Assembly (NCBI RefSeq): GCF_020164475.1
Contig: NZ_JAIQWX010000021.1
Span: 1-61,967 of the forward strand
Direction of reading: 5' to 3'
Length of the DNA stretch: 61,967 bases
Source of the DNA: Pseudomonas sp. REP124
GTDB taxonomy: Bacteria; Pseudomonadota; Gammaproteobacteria; Pseudomonadales; Pseudomonadaceae
Shown here: in pieces, positions 47,478-57,220 of the stretch
Layout of the letters: each line of letters starts with the position of its first letter
Numbering within the stretch: the first letter of the stretch is position 1
The notes under the pieces: model-generated
The model's input: the letters and a program-made list of their open reading frames with translations, nothing else
Database searches by the model: none
Told to the model about the DNA's origin: nothing
Made by a program: the position numbers and the translations under genes

Positions 47478-49064
47478 ATGAATCATCAAGCCTTCAAAGG
47501 CTCGATCAGCCTGTTGGCCGGCGCGATGCTGCTGGCCAGCATGAGTGCCTTCGCCAATGTGGAGCCGGCCTCTCAACCAGGCAAACCGGCAACCATGGCC
47601 AAAGAGCTGCAACAGGCCAAGACCTACACCGTCACCAGCGCACCCACTGCGCCGCTGGAAATGAGTGCGCCGAAACTGCCGGACCTTTCGGGCTACACCG
47701 CCGAGGCCATCGCCGCCAAAGTGGTGCGCAGCAAGGCCGGCAAGATCAGCGTGCGCCGGATGATGCAGGAAGACGCCCTGAAAGACTTCATTGGCGGCGA
47801 CAACAAGATGGCCGAATGGGTGGTGCGTCAGCACGGCATCCCTCAGGCGATCTTCGTCGACGACGGCTACATGAACCTCAAGGACCTGGCGAAGAAACTG
47901 CCCAAGCAGTATTTCAGCGAAACCTCGCCGGGGGTGTTCCTGGCCAAATTGCCGATCGTGGTCGGTCAGCACGGCATCCTCGAAATCGACAAGCAGACTC
48001 AGGAATTGCGCCTGTCCCAGGAGGCCGGCTCGTTCCTGGTCAACGACGGTCAGCTGTTTGTGCGTGACACCAAAATCACCGGCTGGCGCGAGAAGGAAAA
48101 CGGTCCGGCGACATTCCGTTCGCCCAAGGAATTTCGCCCGTTCCTGCTGGCCTGGGGTGGTACCGAGACCTACATCGCCAACAGCAAGATGGCCAGCTTC
48201 GGCTACGCCAACAGTAAGTCCTACGGCGTGAGTATTTCCCAGTACACGCCGAACATGGCCAAGGTGCTCAAGCGCCCTGAACCGACCGGCTGGATCGTCG
48301 GCTCCGAGTTCTCGGACATGTGGTACGGCTTCTACTGCTACGAGACCACGGGCTTTGTGGTCAAGGGCAACACCTACAAGGACAACATCGTCTACGGCAT
48401 CGACCCCCACGACCGTTCCCACGGTCTGATCATTGCCGAGAACACGGTGTACGGAACGAAGAAGAAGCACGGGATCATCATCTCCCGCGAGGTCAACGAC
48501 AGCTTCATCTTCAACAACCGCACCTACGACAACAAGCTGTCGGGCATCGTGATCGACCGTAACAGCGTCAACAACGTGATTGCCCACAACGAGGTCTATC
48601 AGAACCACACCGACGGCATCACCCTCTACGAGAGTGCCGACAACCTGCTGTGGGGCAACAAGGTGCTGAGCAACCGCCGTCACGGCATCCGCATTCGTAA
48701 CAGCGTGAACATTCGCCTCTACGAAAACGTCGCCATGGCCAACGGCCTGACCGGTGTCTACGGGCACATCAAGGACCTGACCGACACCGACCGTGACATC
48801 AAGCTCGACCCGTTCGACGCCCAGGTCTCGCTGATCGTGGTCGGCGGCGAATTGGCGGCCAACGGCAGCGGCCCTCTGTCCATCGACTCGCCGTTGAGCG
48901 TGGAGCTGTATCGCGTGTCCATGCTCGCGCCGACCAAATCCAGCGGCATCAGCTTCAACGGGATTCTCGGCGAGCGCCAGGATGAAATTCTCGACCTGCT
49001 GGTGCGCCAGCAGAAAGCCGTGCTGATCGACCCTGTCGAACGCCAGACCGAAATGCGGGACTGA
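47478..49064 (+). CDS. algG: Mannuronan C5-epimerase AlgG
   Basis: 528 residues, periplasmic. AlgG converts some mannuronate to guluronate in the polymer and shields it during transit. Signal peptide MNHQAFKGSISLLAGAMLLASMSAFA; a right-handed beta-helix fills the C-terminal part, with the catalytic motif DPHDRSH at 309-315 and helix repeats such as NRTYDNKLSGIVIDRNSVNN. ATG 47478 has GGGAG eight bases upstream; ATG 47451, overlapping the algE stop, is rejected because it would add a polar lead to the signal peptide. Confidence 0.97.
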   Translation: MNHQAFKGSISLLAGAMLLASMSAFANVEPASQPGKPATMAKELQQAKTYTVTSAPTAPLEMSAPKLPDLSGYTAEAIAAKVVRSKAGKISVRRMMQEDALKDFIGGDNKMAEWVVRQHGIPQAIFVDDGYMNLKDLAKKLPKQYFSETSPGVFLAKLPIVVGQHGILEIDKQTQELRLSQEAGSFLVNDGQLFVRDTKITGWREKENGPATFRSPKEFRPFLLAWGGTETYIANSKMASFGYANSKSYGVSISQYTPNMAKVLKRPEPTGWIVGSEFSDMWYGFYCYETTGFVVKGNTYKDNIVYGIDPHDRSHGLIIAENTVYGTKKKHGIIISREVNDSFIFNNRTYDNKLSGIVIDRNSVNNVIAHNEVYQNHTDGITLYESADNLLWGNKVLSNRRHGIRIRNSVNIRLYENVAMANGLTGVYGHIKDLTDTDRDIKLDPFDAQVSLIVVGGELAANGSGPLSIDSPLSVELYRVSMLAPTKSSGISFNGILGERQDEILDLLVRQQKAVLIDPVERQTEMRD

Positions 49065-49074
49065 GGATAATTTT

Positions 49075-50535
49075 ATGCACCCACACCTGATCAAATTACT
49101 CAGCCTGTCGGCCCTGACCGCCGGCATTCTCGCCGCCAGCACTGGTGCTCGTGCGGATGAAGCTGCCGGTAACATAAGCCCGCCGAAGTTCTCTGCAGAA
49201 CCGTGCTGCAGCCTGTGCCCCGCCGCCCACGATGCGAAGAACTACACCACCCGCTACCAGCAGAACTTCACCACGCTGGTGCAGGCCCAGGGCGACTGGC
49301 TGTTCCGGACTCAGGAAGACTTGCGCACCGAATTCGACACCACACCTGCCGGCTACAAGCGCATGAAGCAGCTGCACGATGCGTTCAAGAGCAAGGGTGT
49401 GGAACTGGTGGTCGTCTACCAGCCGACCCGTGGCCTGGTGAACCGCAACAAGCTGAACCCGGCCGAGAAAGCCAGCTTCGATTTCGACAAGGCGCTGCGC
49501 AACTACAAGACCATGCTCGGCCGTTTCGCCGCCATGGGCTACGTGGTGCCGGACCTCTCGCCGCTGACCAATGAGCAACTGCCGGACACCCTGCCCGCCC
49601 ACGACTTCTACTTCCGCGGCGACCAGCACTGGACTCCGTACGGCGCCCAACGCACTGCGAAGATCGTCGCCGAAAAGGTCAAGCAGCTGCCTGAGTTCGC
49701 CGACATTCCAAAGCGTGAATTCGAGACCCACAAGTCGGGTCGCATGGGCAAGACCGGAACATTGCACAACATGGCCGGTCAACTCTGTGGCACCAGCTAC
49801 GCGATCCAGTACATGGATCAGTTCACCACCGAGCCCAAGGGCGAGGCAGGCGACGGCGATCTGTTCGGCGATTCCGGCAACCCGCAGATCACCCTCGTGG
49901 GCACCTCCCACAGTGGCAAGAACTACAACTTCGCCGGCTTCCTCGAAGAGGCCATCGGCGCCGACATTCTCAACGTGGCGTTCCCCGGCGGCGGCCTGGA
50001 AGGTTCGATGCTGCAGTACCTGGGCAGCGACGAGTTCCAGAAGAACCCGCCGAAGATTCTCATCTGGGAATTCTCGCCGCTCTACCGCCTGGACCAGGAA
50101 ACCATCTACCGCCAGATGATGGCGCTGCTGGACAACGGTTGCGAAGGCAAGGATGCACAGATGTCCGGCAGCACCACGCTTAAGCCGGGCAAGAACGAAC
50201 TGATGGTCAACAGCAAAAACCTGAACCTGCAGAACAGCAGTCACCAGGTCGACATCCGCTTCGCCGACACCTCGGTGAAAACCCTGCAAGCCACCCTCTG
50301 GTACATGAACGGGCGCCACGAGGACATCAAGATCGAGAAACCGGAAACCTCCGAAACCGACGGGCGTTTCGCCTTCGAGTTGCGTACCGACGAAGACTGG
50401 GCCTCGCAGAACCTGCTGGCCGTTGAAGTCCAGGGCCCGGAAGCGGGCGCCGCGCCACAGAAGGTCGAAGCGAAAATCTGCAAACGCAACGTATTCCCCG
50501 GCGCCGAGCAGCGCACTGCTTCAGTCGGGCAATGA
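49075..50535 (+). CDS. algX: Alginate O-acetyltransferase AlgX
   Basis: 486 residues, periplasmic. An SGNH-hydrolase-like domain transfers acetyl groups to mannuronate, and a C-terminal carbohydrate-binding module holds the polymer. Signal peptide [27 protein letters not shown]. Catalytic residues appear as D183 and H185 in GDQHW and S278 in GTSHSGK, each nine positions beyond the P. aeruginosa residues. The cysteine pairs in CCSLC are conserved. Confidence 0.97.
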   Translation: MHPHLIKLLSLSALTAGILAASTGARADEAAGNISPPKFSAEPCCSLCPAAHDAKNYTTRYQQNFTTLVQAQGDWLFRTQEDLRTEFDTTPAGYKRMKQLHDAFKSKGVELVVVYQPTRGLVNRNKLNPAEKASFDFDKALRNYKTMLGRFAAMGYVVPDLSPLTNEQLPDTLPAHDFYFRGDQHWTPYGAQRTAKIVAEKVKQLPEFADIPKREFETHKSGRMGKTGTLHNMAGQLCGTSYAIQYMDQFTTEPKGEAGDGDLFGDSGNPQITLVGTSHSGKNYNFAGFLEEAIGADILNVAFPGGGLEGSMLQYLGSDEFQKNPPKILIWEFSPLYRLDQETIYRQMMALLDNGCEGKDAQMSGSTTLKPGKNELMVNSKNLNLQNSSHQVDIRFADTSVKTLQATLWYMNGRHEDIKIEKPETSETDGRFAFELRTDEDWASQNLLAVEVQGPEAGAAPQKVEAKICKRNVFPGAEQRTASVGQ

Positions 50536-50543
50536 GGTCTGCC

Positions 50544-51668
50544 ATGCGAAATCCGAAACTTGCCAATCTGTTGGCACCGACCCTGCTGAGCCTGGCGATG
50601 TTCGCCGGGGCGACCCAGGCGGCCGCGCCCTTGCGTCCGCCACAGGGTTACTTTGCGCCTATCGAGAAGGTCAAAACCGGCGACGGCGGCGAAGGCTGCG
50701 AAGCCATGCCGACGCCGTATACCGGCTCGCTGCAATTTCGCAGCAAGTACGAAGGCTCGGACAAGGCCCGAGCGACCCTGAACGTGCAATCGGAAAAAGC
50801 CTTCCGCGACAGCACCGCCGACATCACCAAGGTCGAGCGCGGCACCGCCAAGCGAGTGATGCAGTTCATGCGCGACGGTCGTCCGGAGCAACTGGAGTGC
50901 ACGCTCACCTGGCTCACCGCCTGGGCCCAGGCCGATGCGTTGATGTCCAAGGACTTCAATCACACCGGCAAGTCGATGCGCAAATGGGCGCTGGGCAGCA
51001 TGGCGTCGTCGTACCTTCGCCTGAAGTTCTCCGACTCCCATCCGCTGGCCAACCATCAGCAGCAGGCGCAGTTGATCGAAGCCTGGTTCAGCAAGATGGC
51101 CGATCAGGTGGTCAGCGACTGGGACAACCTGCCGCTGGAGAAAACCAACAACCATTCGTACTGGGCCGCCTGGTCGGTGATGGCAACGTCCATCGCCACC
51201 GATCGTCGCGACCTGTTCGATTGGGCGGTGAAGGAGTTCAAGGTCGGCGCCAACCAGATCGACGCCCAGGGTTACTTGCCCAACGAACTCAAGCGCCAGC
51301 AACGCGCCCTCGCCTACCACAACTACGCCTTGCCGCCGCTGGCGATGATCGCCAGCTTCGCTCAGGTCAACGGTGTGGACCTGCGCCAGGAAAACAACGG
51401 CGCGCTGAAACGCTTGGGTGATCGCGTACTTGCCGGGGTTAAAGACCCGGATGAATTCGAGCAGAAGAACGGCAAGAAACAGGACATGACCGACCTGAAA
51501 GAGGACATGAAATTCGCCTGGCTCGAACCGTTCTGCAGCCTCTACAGCTGCTCGGCGGATGTGCTGGAGAAGAAGCATGAAATGCAACCGTTCAAGACCT
51601 TCCGCCTGGGTGGGGACCTGACCAAGGTTTATGACCCTTCACGCGAGAAGGGAAACAAAGGTTCGTAG
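50544..51668 (+). CDS. algL: Alginate lyase AlgL
   Basis: 374 residues, a family-5 polysaccharide lyase that clears alginate left in the periplasm. Signal peptide [28 protein letters not shown]; the catalytic motif NNHSYW lies in the central alpha-barrel, and [13 protein letters not shown] carries the active-site Arg-Tyr region. ATG 50544 has GAGG six bases upstream; ATG 50532 overlaps the algX stop. The stop codon TAG is part of the adjoining REP element, so the last few residues (GNKGS) may have been reset by its insertion. Confidence 0.95.
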   Translation: MRNPKLANLLAPTLLSLAMFAGATQAAAPLRPPQGYFAPIEKVKTGDGGEGCEAMPTPYTGSLQFRSKYEGSDKARATLNVQSEKAFRDSTADITKVERGTAKRVMQFMRDGRPEQLECTLTWLTAWAQADALMSKDFNHTGKSMRKWALGSMASSYLRLKFSDSHPLANHQQQAQLIEAWFSKMADQVVSDWDNLPLEKTNNHSYWAAWSVMATSIATDRRDLFDWAVKEFKVGANQIDAQGYLPNELKRQQRALAYHNYALPPLAMIASFAQVNGVDLRQENNGALKRLGDRVLAGVKDPDEFEQKNGKKQDMTDLKEDMKFAWLEPFCSLYSCSADVLEKKHEMQPFKTFRLGGDLTKVYDPSREKGNKGS

Positions 51669-51757
51669 GAGCGAGGCTTGCCCGCGAAGAACGATGACAC
51701 GGTTCATCAGTTTCACCGCGTGATGGCTTTCGCAGGCAAGCCTTGCTCCTACAAAGG
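51664..51757. repeat. Inverted REP pair at the end of algL
   Basis: CGTAGGAGCGAGGCTTGCCC pairs with the right arm ending CTTGCTCCTACAAAGG. The TAG of the left arm is the algL stop codon (51666-51668). Confidence 0.9.
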
Positions 51758-51784
51758 CTGTATCGAGTTTGAGTATGTGAGTTA

Positions 51785-51823
51785 CCCCCCGATTTTCTGT
51801 GGGGGGTTTGGGGGGGCCGTGGG
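51785..51823. repeat. C6/G6/G7 homopolymer tracts before algI
   Basis: CCCCCC, ten bases, GGGGGG, TTT, GGGGGGG, then CCGTGGG. The C and first G tract can pair as a hairpin; the G tracts could also form a quadruplex-like structure. They end about 35 bases before the algI start. Confidence 0.8.
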
Positions 51824-51857
51824 CCCTTGACTGTTGGTTAAACAAGGAGAGATCGGG

Positions 51858-53423
51858 ATGGTTTTCTCATCCAACGTGTTCCTGTTTCTGTTCTTGCCGA
51901 TCTTTCTCGGCTTGTACTACCTGAGCGGGCAACGCTATCGCAATCTGCTGCTGCTGATTGCCAGCTACGTGTTCTATGCCTGGTGGCGTGTGGACTTTTT
52001 GGCGCTGTTCGCAGCCGTCACATTGTGGAACTACTGGATCGGCCTGAAAGTCGGTGCCGCAGGAGTGCGCACCAAACCGGCGCAGCGCTGGCTGCTGCTC
52101 GGCGTGGCCGTCGACCTGTGCATCCTGGGCTACTTCAAGTACGCCAACTTCGGCGTCGACAGCATCAACGCGATGATGACGTCGGTGGGCCTGGAGCCGT
52201 TCATCCTGACCCACGTGCTGCTGCCGATCGGTATCTCGTTCTACATCTTCGAGTCCATCAGCTACATCATCGACGTCTACCGTGGCGACACTCCGGCGAC
52301 CCGCAACCTGATCGACTTCGCGGCGTTCGTGGCGATCTTCCCGCACCTGATCGCCGGCCCCGTGCTGCGTTTCCGCGACCTGGCCGATCAGTTCAACAAC
52401 CGCACCCATACCCTCGACAAGTTCTCCGAGGGCTGCACGCGGTTCATGCAGGGTTTCATCAAGAAGGTCTTCATCGCCGACACCCTCGCGGTGGTGGCCG
52501 ACCATTGCTTCGCCCTGCAAAACCCGACCACGGGCGATGCCTGGCTCGGCGCCCTGGCGTACACCGCGCAGCTGTATTTCGACTTCTCCGGCTACAGCGA
52601 CATGGCGATCGGTCTGGGTCTGATGATGGGTTTCCGCTTCATGGAAAACTTCAAGCAGCCCTACATCAGCCAGTCGATCACCGAGTTCTGGCGCCGCTGG
52701 CACATCAGCCTGTCGACCTGGCTGCGCGACTACCTCTACATCACTCTGGGCGGTAATCGCAAAGGCACGCTGACCACCTATCGCAACCTGTTCCTGACCA
52801 TGCTGCTCGGTGGTCTGTGGCACGGCGCGAACATCACCTACATCGTCTGGGGTGCGTGGCACGGCATGTGGCTGGCGATCGAGAAAGCCATCGGCCTGAA
52901 CACCTCGCCGCGCAGCTTCAACCCGATCCGCTGGGCGCTGACTTTCCTGCTGGTGGTGATGGGCTGGGTGATCTTCCGTGCCGAGAACCTGCACGTCGCC
53001 GGCCGCATGTACGGCGCGATGTTCAGCTTCGGCGACTGGAATCTGTCGGAACTCAATCAGGCCAGCCTCACCGGTCTGCAAGTCGCGACCCTGATCGTGG
53101 CCTACGTGACCCTGGCGTTCTTCGGTCTGCGCGATTTCTACAGCAACCAGCCACCGGTCAAGACCAAGCCTGAAGTGAATGTCGATGCCGACGGCCCGGC
53201 TGCCGCAACCGCCGGCACCATCAAGGCCGTGCCTGGGGATAACCCGACCAGCATCCATCAGCCTGGCTACACCGTTGGCGTCGAAGCCCAGGTGCAACCG
53301 GCCTATTGGACTGCGGACTGGTCGCGCTACGTGATGCGCGCCCTGGTGTTGCTGCTGTTCATCGCCTCGATTCTCAAACTCTCGGCGCAAAGCTTCTCGC
53401 CGTTCCTTTACTTCCAGTTCTGA
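51858..53423 (+). CDS. algI: Alginate O-acetylation membrane protein AlgI
   Basis: 521 residues, a membrane-bound O-acyltransferase (MBOAT) that moves acetyl groups across the inner membrane for AlgJ and AlgX. Many membrane segments; the catalytic histidine is H322 in GGLWHGANITYIVWGAWHG, with a second conserved His at 335. The N-terminus MVFSSNVFLFLFLPIFLGLYY is typical. ATG 51858 follows AAGGAGAGATCGGG; an in-frame start eight codons earlier would cover that site. A polar segment of about 50 residues lies before the last membrane helix. Confidence 0.96.
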   Translation: MVFSSNVFLFLFLPIFLGLYYLSGQRYRNLLLLIASYVFYAWWRVDFLALFAAVTLWNYWIGLKVGAAGVRTKPAQRWLLLGVAVDLCILGYFKYANFGVDSINAMMTSVGLEPFILTHVLLPIGISFYIFESISYIIDVYRGDTPATRNLIDFAAFVAIFPHLIAGPVLRFRDLADQFNNRTHTLDKFSEGCTRFMQGFIKKVFIADTLAVVADHCFALQNPTTGDAWLGALAYTAQLYFDFSGYSDMAIGLGLMMGFRFMENFKQPYISQSITEFWRRWHISLSTWLRDYLYITLGGNRKGTLTTYRNLFLTMLLGGLWHGANITYIVWGAWHGMWLAIEKAIGLNTSPRSFNPIRWALTFLLVVMGWVIFRAENLHVAGRMYGAMFSFGDWNLSELNQASLTGLQVATLIVAYVTLAFFGLRDFYSNQPPVKTKPEVNVDADGPAAATAGTIKAVPGDNPTSIHQPGYTVGVEAQVQPAYWTADWSRYVMRALVLLLFIASILKLSAQSFSPFLYFQF

Positions 53424-53434
53424 GGGATCTGACC

Positions 53435-54610
53435 ATGACCCGCTCATTACGCATCTTCTACATCGCCCTGTTCCTGGTGACCCTGCTCGCCCTGGGCCTG
53501 TGGTCGGTTCGCAGCTTCCTGGGCTTCAGCACCAATGCTGACGCGACGGTGCTCAACGGCCGCTGGACCAAGGCGGTGGAGACCCACTACGACGACGAGT
53601 TTCCGATCAAGCGCCTGGGTACCAACCTCTGGGCGGCGCTGGACTTCAAGCTGTTCAACGAAGGTCGTCCGGGTGTGGTGCTCGGCCGCGACCAGTGGCT
53701 GTACAGCGATGAGGAATTCCACCCGAGCGTCAACGAAGAGCTGAACCTGCAAGGCAACTACGCGCTGGTCGAAGGCGTGCGCCAGACCCTCAAAGCAAAA
53801 GGTATCCAGTTGGTGATGGCAGTGGTGCCGGCCAAGGTGCGCCTGTACCCGGAACATCTGGGCGAGGTGAAACCGGCGAGCATTCACGCCAACCTCTACC
53901 AGGATTTCCACAAGCGTCTGGCCGCCGATCGTATCCCGGCACCTGACCTGCTCGGCCCGCTGCAATCGGCCAAGCAGAACGGCAAGCAGGTGTTCCTGCG
54001 CACCGACACCCACTGGACTCCGGAAGGCGCCGAGATCGCCGCCAACCGCCTGGCCAGGACCATCGCCGACAAGTACCCGCTGAGCGGCGAACCGCAGAAC
54101 TTCGTTACCGAACCTGCGGAGAAGGTCACGCACAAGGGCGACCTGCGCCTGTTCCTGCCGCTGGACCCGCTGTTCGAAAACATGATGCCGGCGCAGGAAT
54201 CCCTGCAGAAGCGCAACACCGTGGCGGCTGAAGGCCAACCGGCCGGCGACGACGCGCTGTTCGCCAACACCGAAGTGCCTGTCGCGCTGGTCGGCACCAG
54301 CTACAGCGCCAACCCGAACTGGAACTTCGTCGGCGCGCTCAAGCAGGCCCTGCACAGCGACGTGGTCAGTTACGCCGAAGACGGCCACGGTCCGATTCTG
54401 CCGATGCTCAGTTACCTGAAAAGTGATGCCTTCAAGAACAGCCCGCCTCAGGTGCTGATCTGGGAGTTCCCTGAACGTTATCTGCCTGTGAACAACGAAA
54501 TCGGCGACGCCGACCCGCAGTGGGTCGCAGAGCTCAAGCAAGCCGGCGCGCGCCAACAGAACGTAGCTGTAAACACTAAATCCGAGACGCCCGACCGGGC
54601 GCAAAACTGA
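53435..54610 (+). CDS. algJ: Alginate O-acetyltransferase AlgJ
   Basis: 391 residues, anchored to the inner membrane by an uncleaved N-terminal segment (IFYIALFLVTLLALGLW) with an SGNH-like periplasmic domain. Catalytic-type residues are D191 and H193 in RTDTHW and S289 in GTSYSA, parallel to AlgX. ATG 53435 gives MTRSLRIFYIAL, 11 bases after the algI stop; an upstream frame inside algI is not the start. Confidence 0.96.
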   Translation: MTRSLRIFYIALFLVTLLALGLWSVRSFLGFSTNADATVLNGRWTKAVETHYDDEFPIKRLGTNLWAALDFKLFNEGRPGVVLGRDQWLYSDEEFHPSVNEELNLQGNYALVEGVRQTLKAKGIQLVMAVVPAKVRLYPEHLGEVKPASIHANLYQDFHKRLAADRIPAPDLLGPLQSAKQNGKQVFLRTDTHWTPEGAEIAANRLARTIADKYPLSGEPQNFVTEPAEKVTHKGDLRLFLPLDPLFENMMPAQESLQKRNTVAAEGQPAGDDALFANTEVPVALVGTSYSANPNWNFVGALKQALHSDVVSYAEDGHGPILPMLSYLKSDAFKNSPPQVLIWEFPERYLPVNNEIGDADPQWVAELKQAGARQQNVAVNTKSETPDRAQN

Positions 54611-54627
54611 AAGAGAGAGGTACTACC

Positions 54628-55284
54628 ATGACTTTCAAAACTACTCCTCGTCGTCTCGCCAAGACCTTTGCACTGGTTGCTGGTATGAGTGTGCTCTCGA
54701 TGCAGGCCTTCGCCGGTGGCGATGCGGCGCTGTACGGCCCGACCGCGCCGAAAGGCTCGTCCTTCGTGCGTATCTACAACGCCAGCAACAGTGAGGTCAG
54801 CGCCACCGTGGGCAGCACCAACCTGAGCGATGTCGCGCCGCTGTCGAGCAGTGACTTCAGCTTCATGCCCGGCGGCGACTACAGCGCCAAGGTCGGCAGC
54901 CAGACCGTACCGGTGAAACTGGCCAGCGATCACTATTACACCCTGGTCAACAACGCCAGCGGCGCGCCGCAACTGATCGAAGAGCCGCCGTTCAAGAACA
55001 AACAGAAATCGTTGGTACGCGTGCAGAACCTCAGCGACAAGGCGCTGACCCTGAAGACCGCCGACGGCAAGACCGACGTGGTGCCGAACGTCGCGGCCAA
55101 AGGCCGTGGCGAACGTGAAATCAACCCGGTGAAAGTCAGCCTGGCGCTATACGATGGCGCAACGAAAGTCGGCGACGTGAAACCGGTCGCCCTGGAACGC
55201 GGTGAAGCCGCCGTGCTGTACGTCACCGGCAGCGGCAGCAGCCTGTCGCCGGTCTGGGTAAAACGCCCGGTGTCGACGCGCTAA
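54628..55284 (+). CDS. algF: Alginate O-acetylation protein AlgF
   Basis: 218 residues, periplasmic. Signal peptide MTFKTTPRRLAKTFALVAGMSVLSMQAFA, followed by two similar beta-rich domains (SFVRIYNASNSEVSATVGST and SLVRVQNLSDKALTLKTADG). AlgF has no enzyme motif and is thought to pass or scaffold in acetylation with AlgI, AlgJ and AlgX. 17 bases after algJ. Confidence 0.96.
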   Translation: MTFKTTPRRLAKTFALVAGMSVLSMQAFAGGDAALYGPTAPKGSSFVRIYNASNSEVSATVGSTNLSDVAPLSSSDFSFMPGGDYSAKVGSQTVPVKLASDHYYTLVNNASGAPQLIEEPPFKNKQKSLVRVQNLSDKALTLKTADGKTDVVPNVAAKGRGEREINPVKVSLALYDGATKVGDVKPVALERGEAAVLYVTGSGSSLSPVWVKRPVSTR

Positions 55285-55309
55285 TCAATTTTCACGGCTT
55301 GACAACGCT

Positions 55310-55382
55310 CCTGTAGGAGCACGGCTTGCCGGCGAAGGGGCCCTTGAGACCGCCTTCGCAGGCAAGCCTGGCTCCAACAGGG
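55310..55382. repeat. Inverted REP pair between algF and algA
   Basis: CCTGTAGGAGCACGGCTTGC pairs with the right arm ending GCCTGGCTCCAACAGG; the right arm carries changes (CTCCAAC for CTCCTAC), so it looks older than the others. It lies in the 189-base gap before algA, the last gene. Confidence 0.85.
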
Positions 55383-55473
55383 ACGGGGTGTCAGGCCGGA
55401 CACAGTACAAAAACCAGAGTGCAACGACCCAATGCTCGTCGCTCTGACCAAACGATTTTCAAGGAGTAACAAC

Positions 55474-56925
55474 ATGATTCCGGTGATTTTGTCAGGTGGT
55501 AGCGGTTCCCGTCTCTGGCCGCTGTCGCGCAAGCAATTCCCGAAACAGTTCCTGGCCCTGACCGGCGAGCACACCCTGTTCCAGCAGACCCTGGAACGCC
55601 TGGTGTTCGAAGGCATGGACGCGCCGATCGTGGTCTGCAACAAGGACCACCGCTTCATCGTCAACGAGCAGCTGGCCGCCCGCAAACTGGAAACCCAGCG
55701 CATCCTGATGGAGCCGTTCGGGCGCAACACCGCGCCAGCGGTCGCGCTGACCGCGATGATGCTGGTCAATGAAGGTCGCGACGAGCTGATGCTGGTGCTG
55801 CCGGCCGACCACGTGCTGGACGATCAGAAAGCCCTGCAACGCGCCCTGGCCCTGGCCACCGTCGCCGCCGAGAACGGCGAAATGGTGCTGTTCGGCGTGC
55901 CGGCCACCAAACCGGAAACCGGCTACGGCTACATCAAGTCGACCAACGATTCGCTGCTGCCCGAAGGCGTCAGCCGCGTCTCGCACTTCGTCGAGAAACC
56001 TGACGTGAAGCGTGCCACCGAGTTCGTCCAGTCCGGCGGTTATTTCTGGAACAGCGGCATGTTCCTGTTCCGCGCCAGTCGCTTCCTGGAAGAGCTGAAA
56101 AAACACGATCCGGACATCTACGACAACTGCCTGCTGACCCTGGAACGCAGCGAGCAGGACATGGACACCGTGAGCTTCGACGAAGCCACCTTCGCCTGCT
56201 GCCCGGACAACTCCATCGACTACTCGGTGATGGAAAAGACCCAGCGCGCCTGCGTGGTGCCGCTGACCGCCGGCTGGAGCGATGTCGGCTGCTGGTCGTC
56301 GCTGTGGGAAGTCAATGAGAAAGACGCCAACGGCAATGTCACCAAGGGCGATGTGGTGGTGCAGGACAGCAAGAACTGCATGATCCACGGCAACGGCAAA
56401 CTGGTGTCGGTGATCGGCCTGGAAAACATCGTGGTGGTCGAAACCAAGGACGCCATGATGATCGCGCACAAGGACAAGGTCCAAGGCGTGAAACAGATGG
56501 TCAACACCCTCAACGAGCAGGGTCGCAGCGAAACCCAGAACCACTGCGAAGTCTATCGTCCGTGGGGTTCCTACGACTCGGTGGACATGGGCGGCCGCTT
56601 CCAGGTCAAGCACATCTCGGTCAAGCCGGGCGCGTGCCTGTCGCTGCAGATGCATCATCACCGTGCCGAGCACTGGATCGTCGTCAGCGGCACCGCCGAA
56701 GTGACCTGCGATGAAAACGTGTTCCTGCTGACCGAAAACCAGTCGACCTACATCCCGATCGCCTCGGTCCACCGCCTGCGCAACCCGGGCAAGATCCCGC
56801 TGGAAATCATCGAAGTGCAATCGGGCAGCTACCTAGGCGAGGACGATATCGAGCGGTTCGAAGACATCTACGGGCGCTCGACGCCGATTGAGCGTGGTGT
56901 GTCGGTGAAGACGATCGCGCAGTAA
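55474..56925 (+). CDS. algA: Bifunctional phosphomannose isomerase/GDP-mannose pyrophosphorylase
   Basis: 483 residues. The N-terminal half makes GDP-mannose from mannose-1-phosphate and GTP (SGGSGSRLWPLSRKQFPKQFLAL, and FVEKP in SHFVEKPDVKRA). The C-terminal cupin half isomerises fructose-6-phosphate and mannose-6-phosphate (LQMHHHRAEHWIVVSGTAEVT, zinc-binding His and Glu). It supplies the AlgD substrate. ATG 55474 follows AAGGAGTAAC; an upstream in-frame start would include that site. Last gene of the alg operon. Confidence 0.97.
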   Translation: MIPVILSGGSGSRLWPLSRKQFPKQFLALTGEHTLFQQTLERLVFEGMDAPIVVCNKDHRFIVNEQLAARKLETQRILMEPFGRNTAPAVALTAMMLVNEGRDELMLVLPADHVLDDQKALQRALALATVAAENGEMVLFGVPATKPETGYGYIKSTNDSLLPEGVSRVSHFVEKPDVKRATEFVQSGGYFWNSGMFLFRASRFLEELKKHDPDIYDNCLLTLERSEQDMDTVSFDEATFACCPDNSIDYSVMEKTQRACVVPLTAGWSDVGCWSSLWEVNEKDANGNVTKGDVVVQDSKNCMIHGNGKLVSVIGLENIVVVETKDAMMIAHKDKVQGVKQMVNTLNEQGRSETQNHCEVYRPWGSYDSVDMGGRFQVKHISVKPGACLSLQMHHHRAEHWIVVSGTAEVTCDENVFLLTENQSTYIPIASVHRLRNPGKIPLEIIEVQSGSYLGEDDIERFEDIYGRSTPIERGVSVKTIAQ

Positions 56926-56944
56926 GTTTCGGCAAGACCTTGAG

Positions 56945-57001
56945 CCCCTGACCGGCCTGCCGCGTTCCCTATCCGCGGTGGGTTGGTCAGGGGATTTTTT
57001 T
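56945..57001 (+). terminator. Terminator of the alginate operon
   Basis: CCCCTGACC and GGTCAGGGG close a branched stem with an inner CCGCG/CGCGG pair, followed by ATTTTTTT. It lies 20 bases after the algA stop. Confidence 0.92.
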
Positions 57002-57030
57002 GGCCTCAGTTTTTGTGTTGTCTGTCAGGG

Positions 57031-57129
57031 CCTCATCGCGGGCAAGCCCGCTCCCACAGGGTTCTGTTGGGGGACATGGATTGCATTCACACCGCAGATC
57101 CTTGTGGGAGCGGGCTTGCCCGCGATGAG
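57031..57129. repeat. Inverted REP pair, outward arrangement
   Basis: CCTCATCGCGGGCAAGCCCG on the left and its reverse complement on the right, the same orientation as the pair at 34201. The rest of the gap from 56926 to 57220 holds the alg terminator and presumably the promoter of the next gene. Confidence 0.9.
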
Positions 57130-57220
57130 TCCCTCACATCCACCACAAAAAAACAGCCCATCGCCAACCCCACCCACCCTTAGGTAGGATGGCCTTCTTC
57201 TTCCCCGAGGTCTGTGCGAC

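Noticed and set aside
55432..55473. Upstream ATG extension of algA
   Set aside because: It would place the clear AAGGAG ribosome site inside the coding sequence; the family start MIPVILSGGSGSRLWP follows it.
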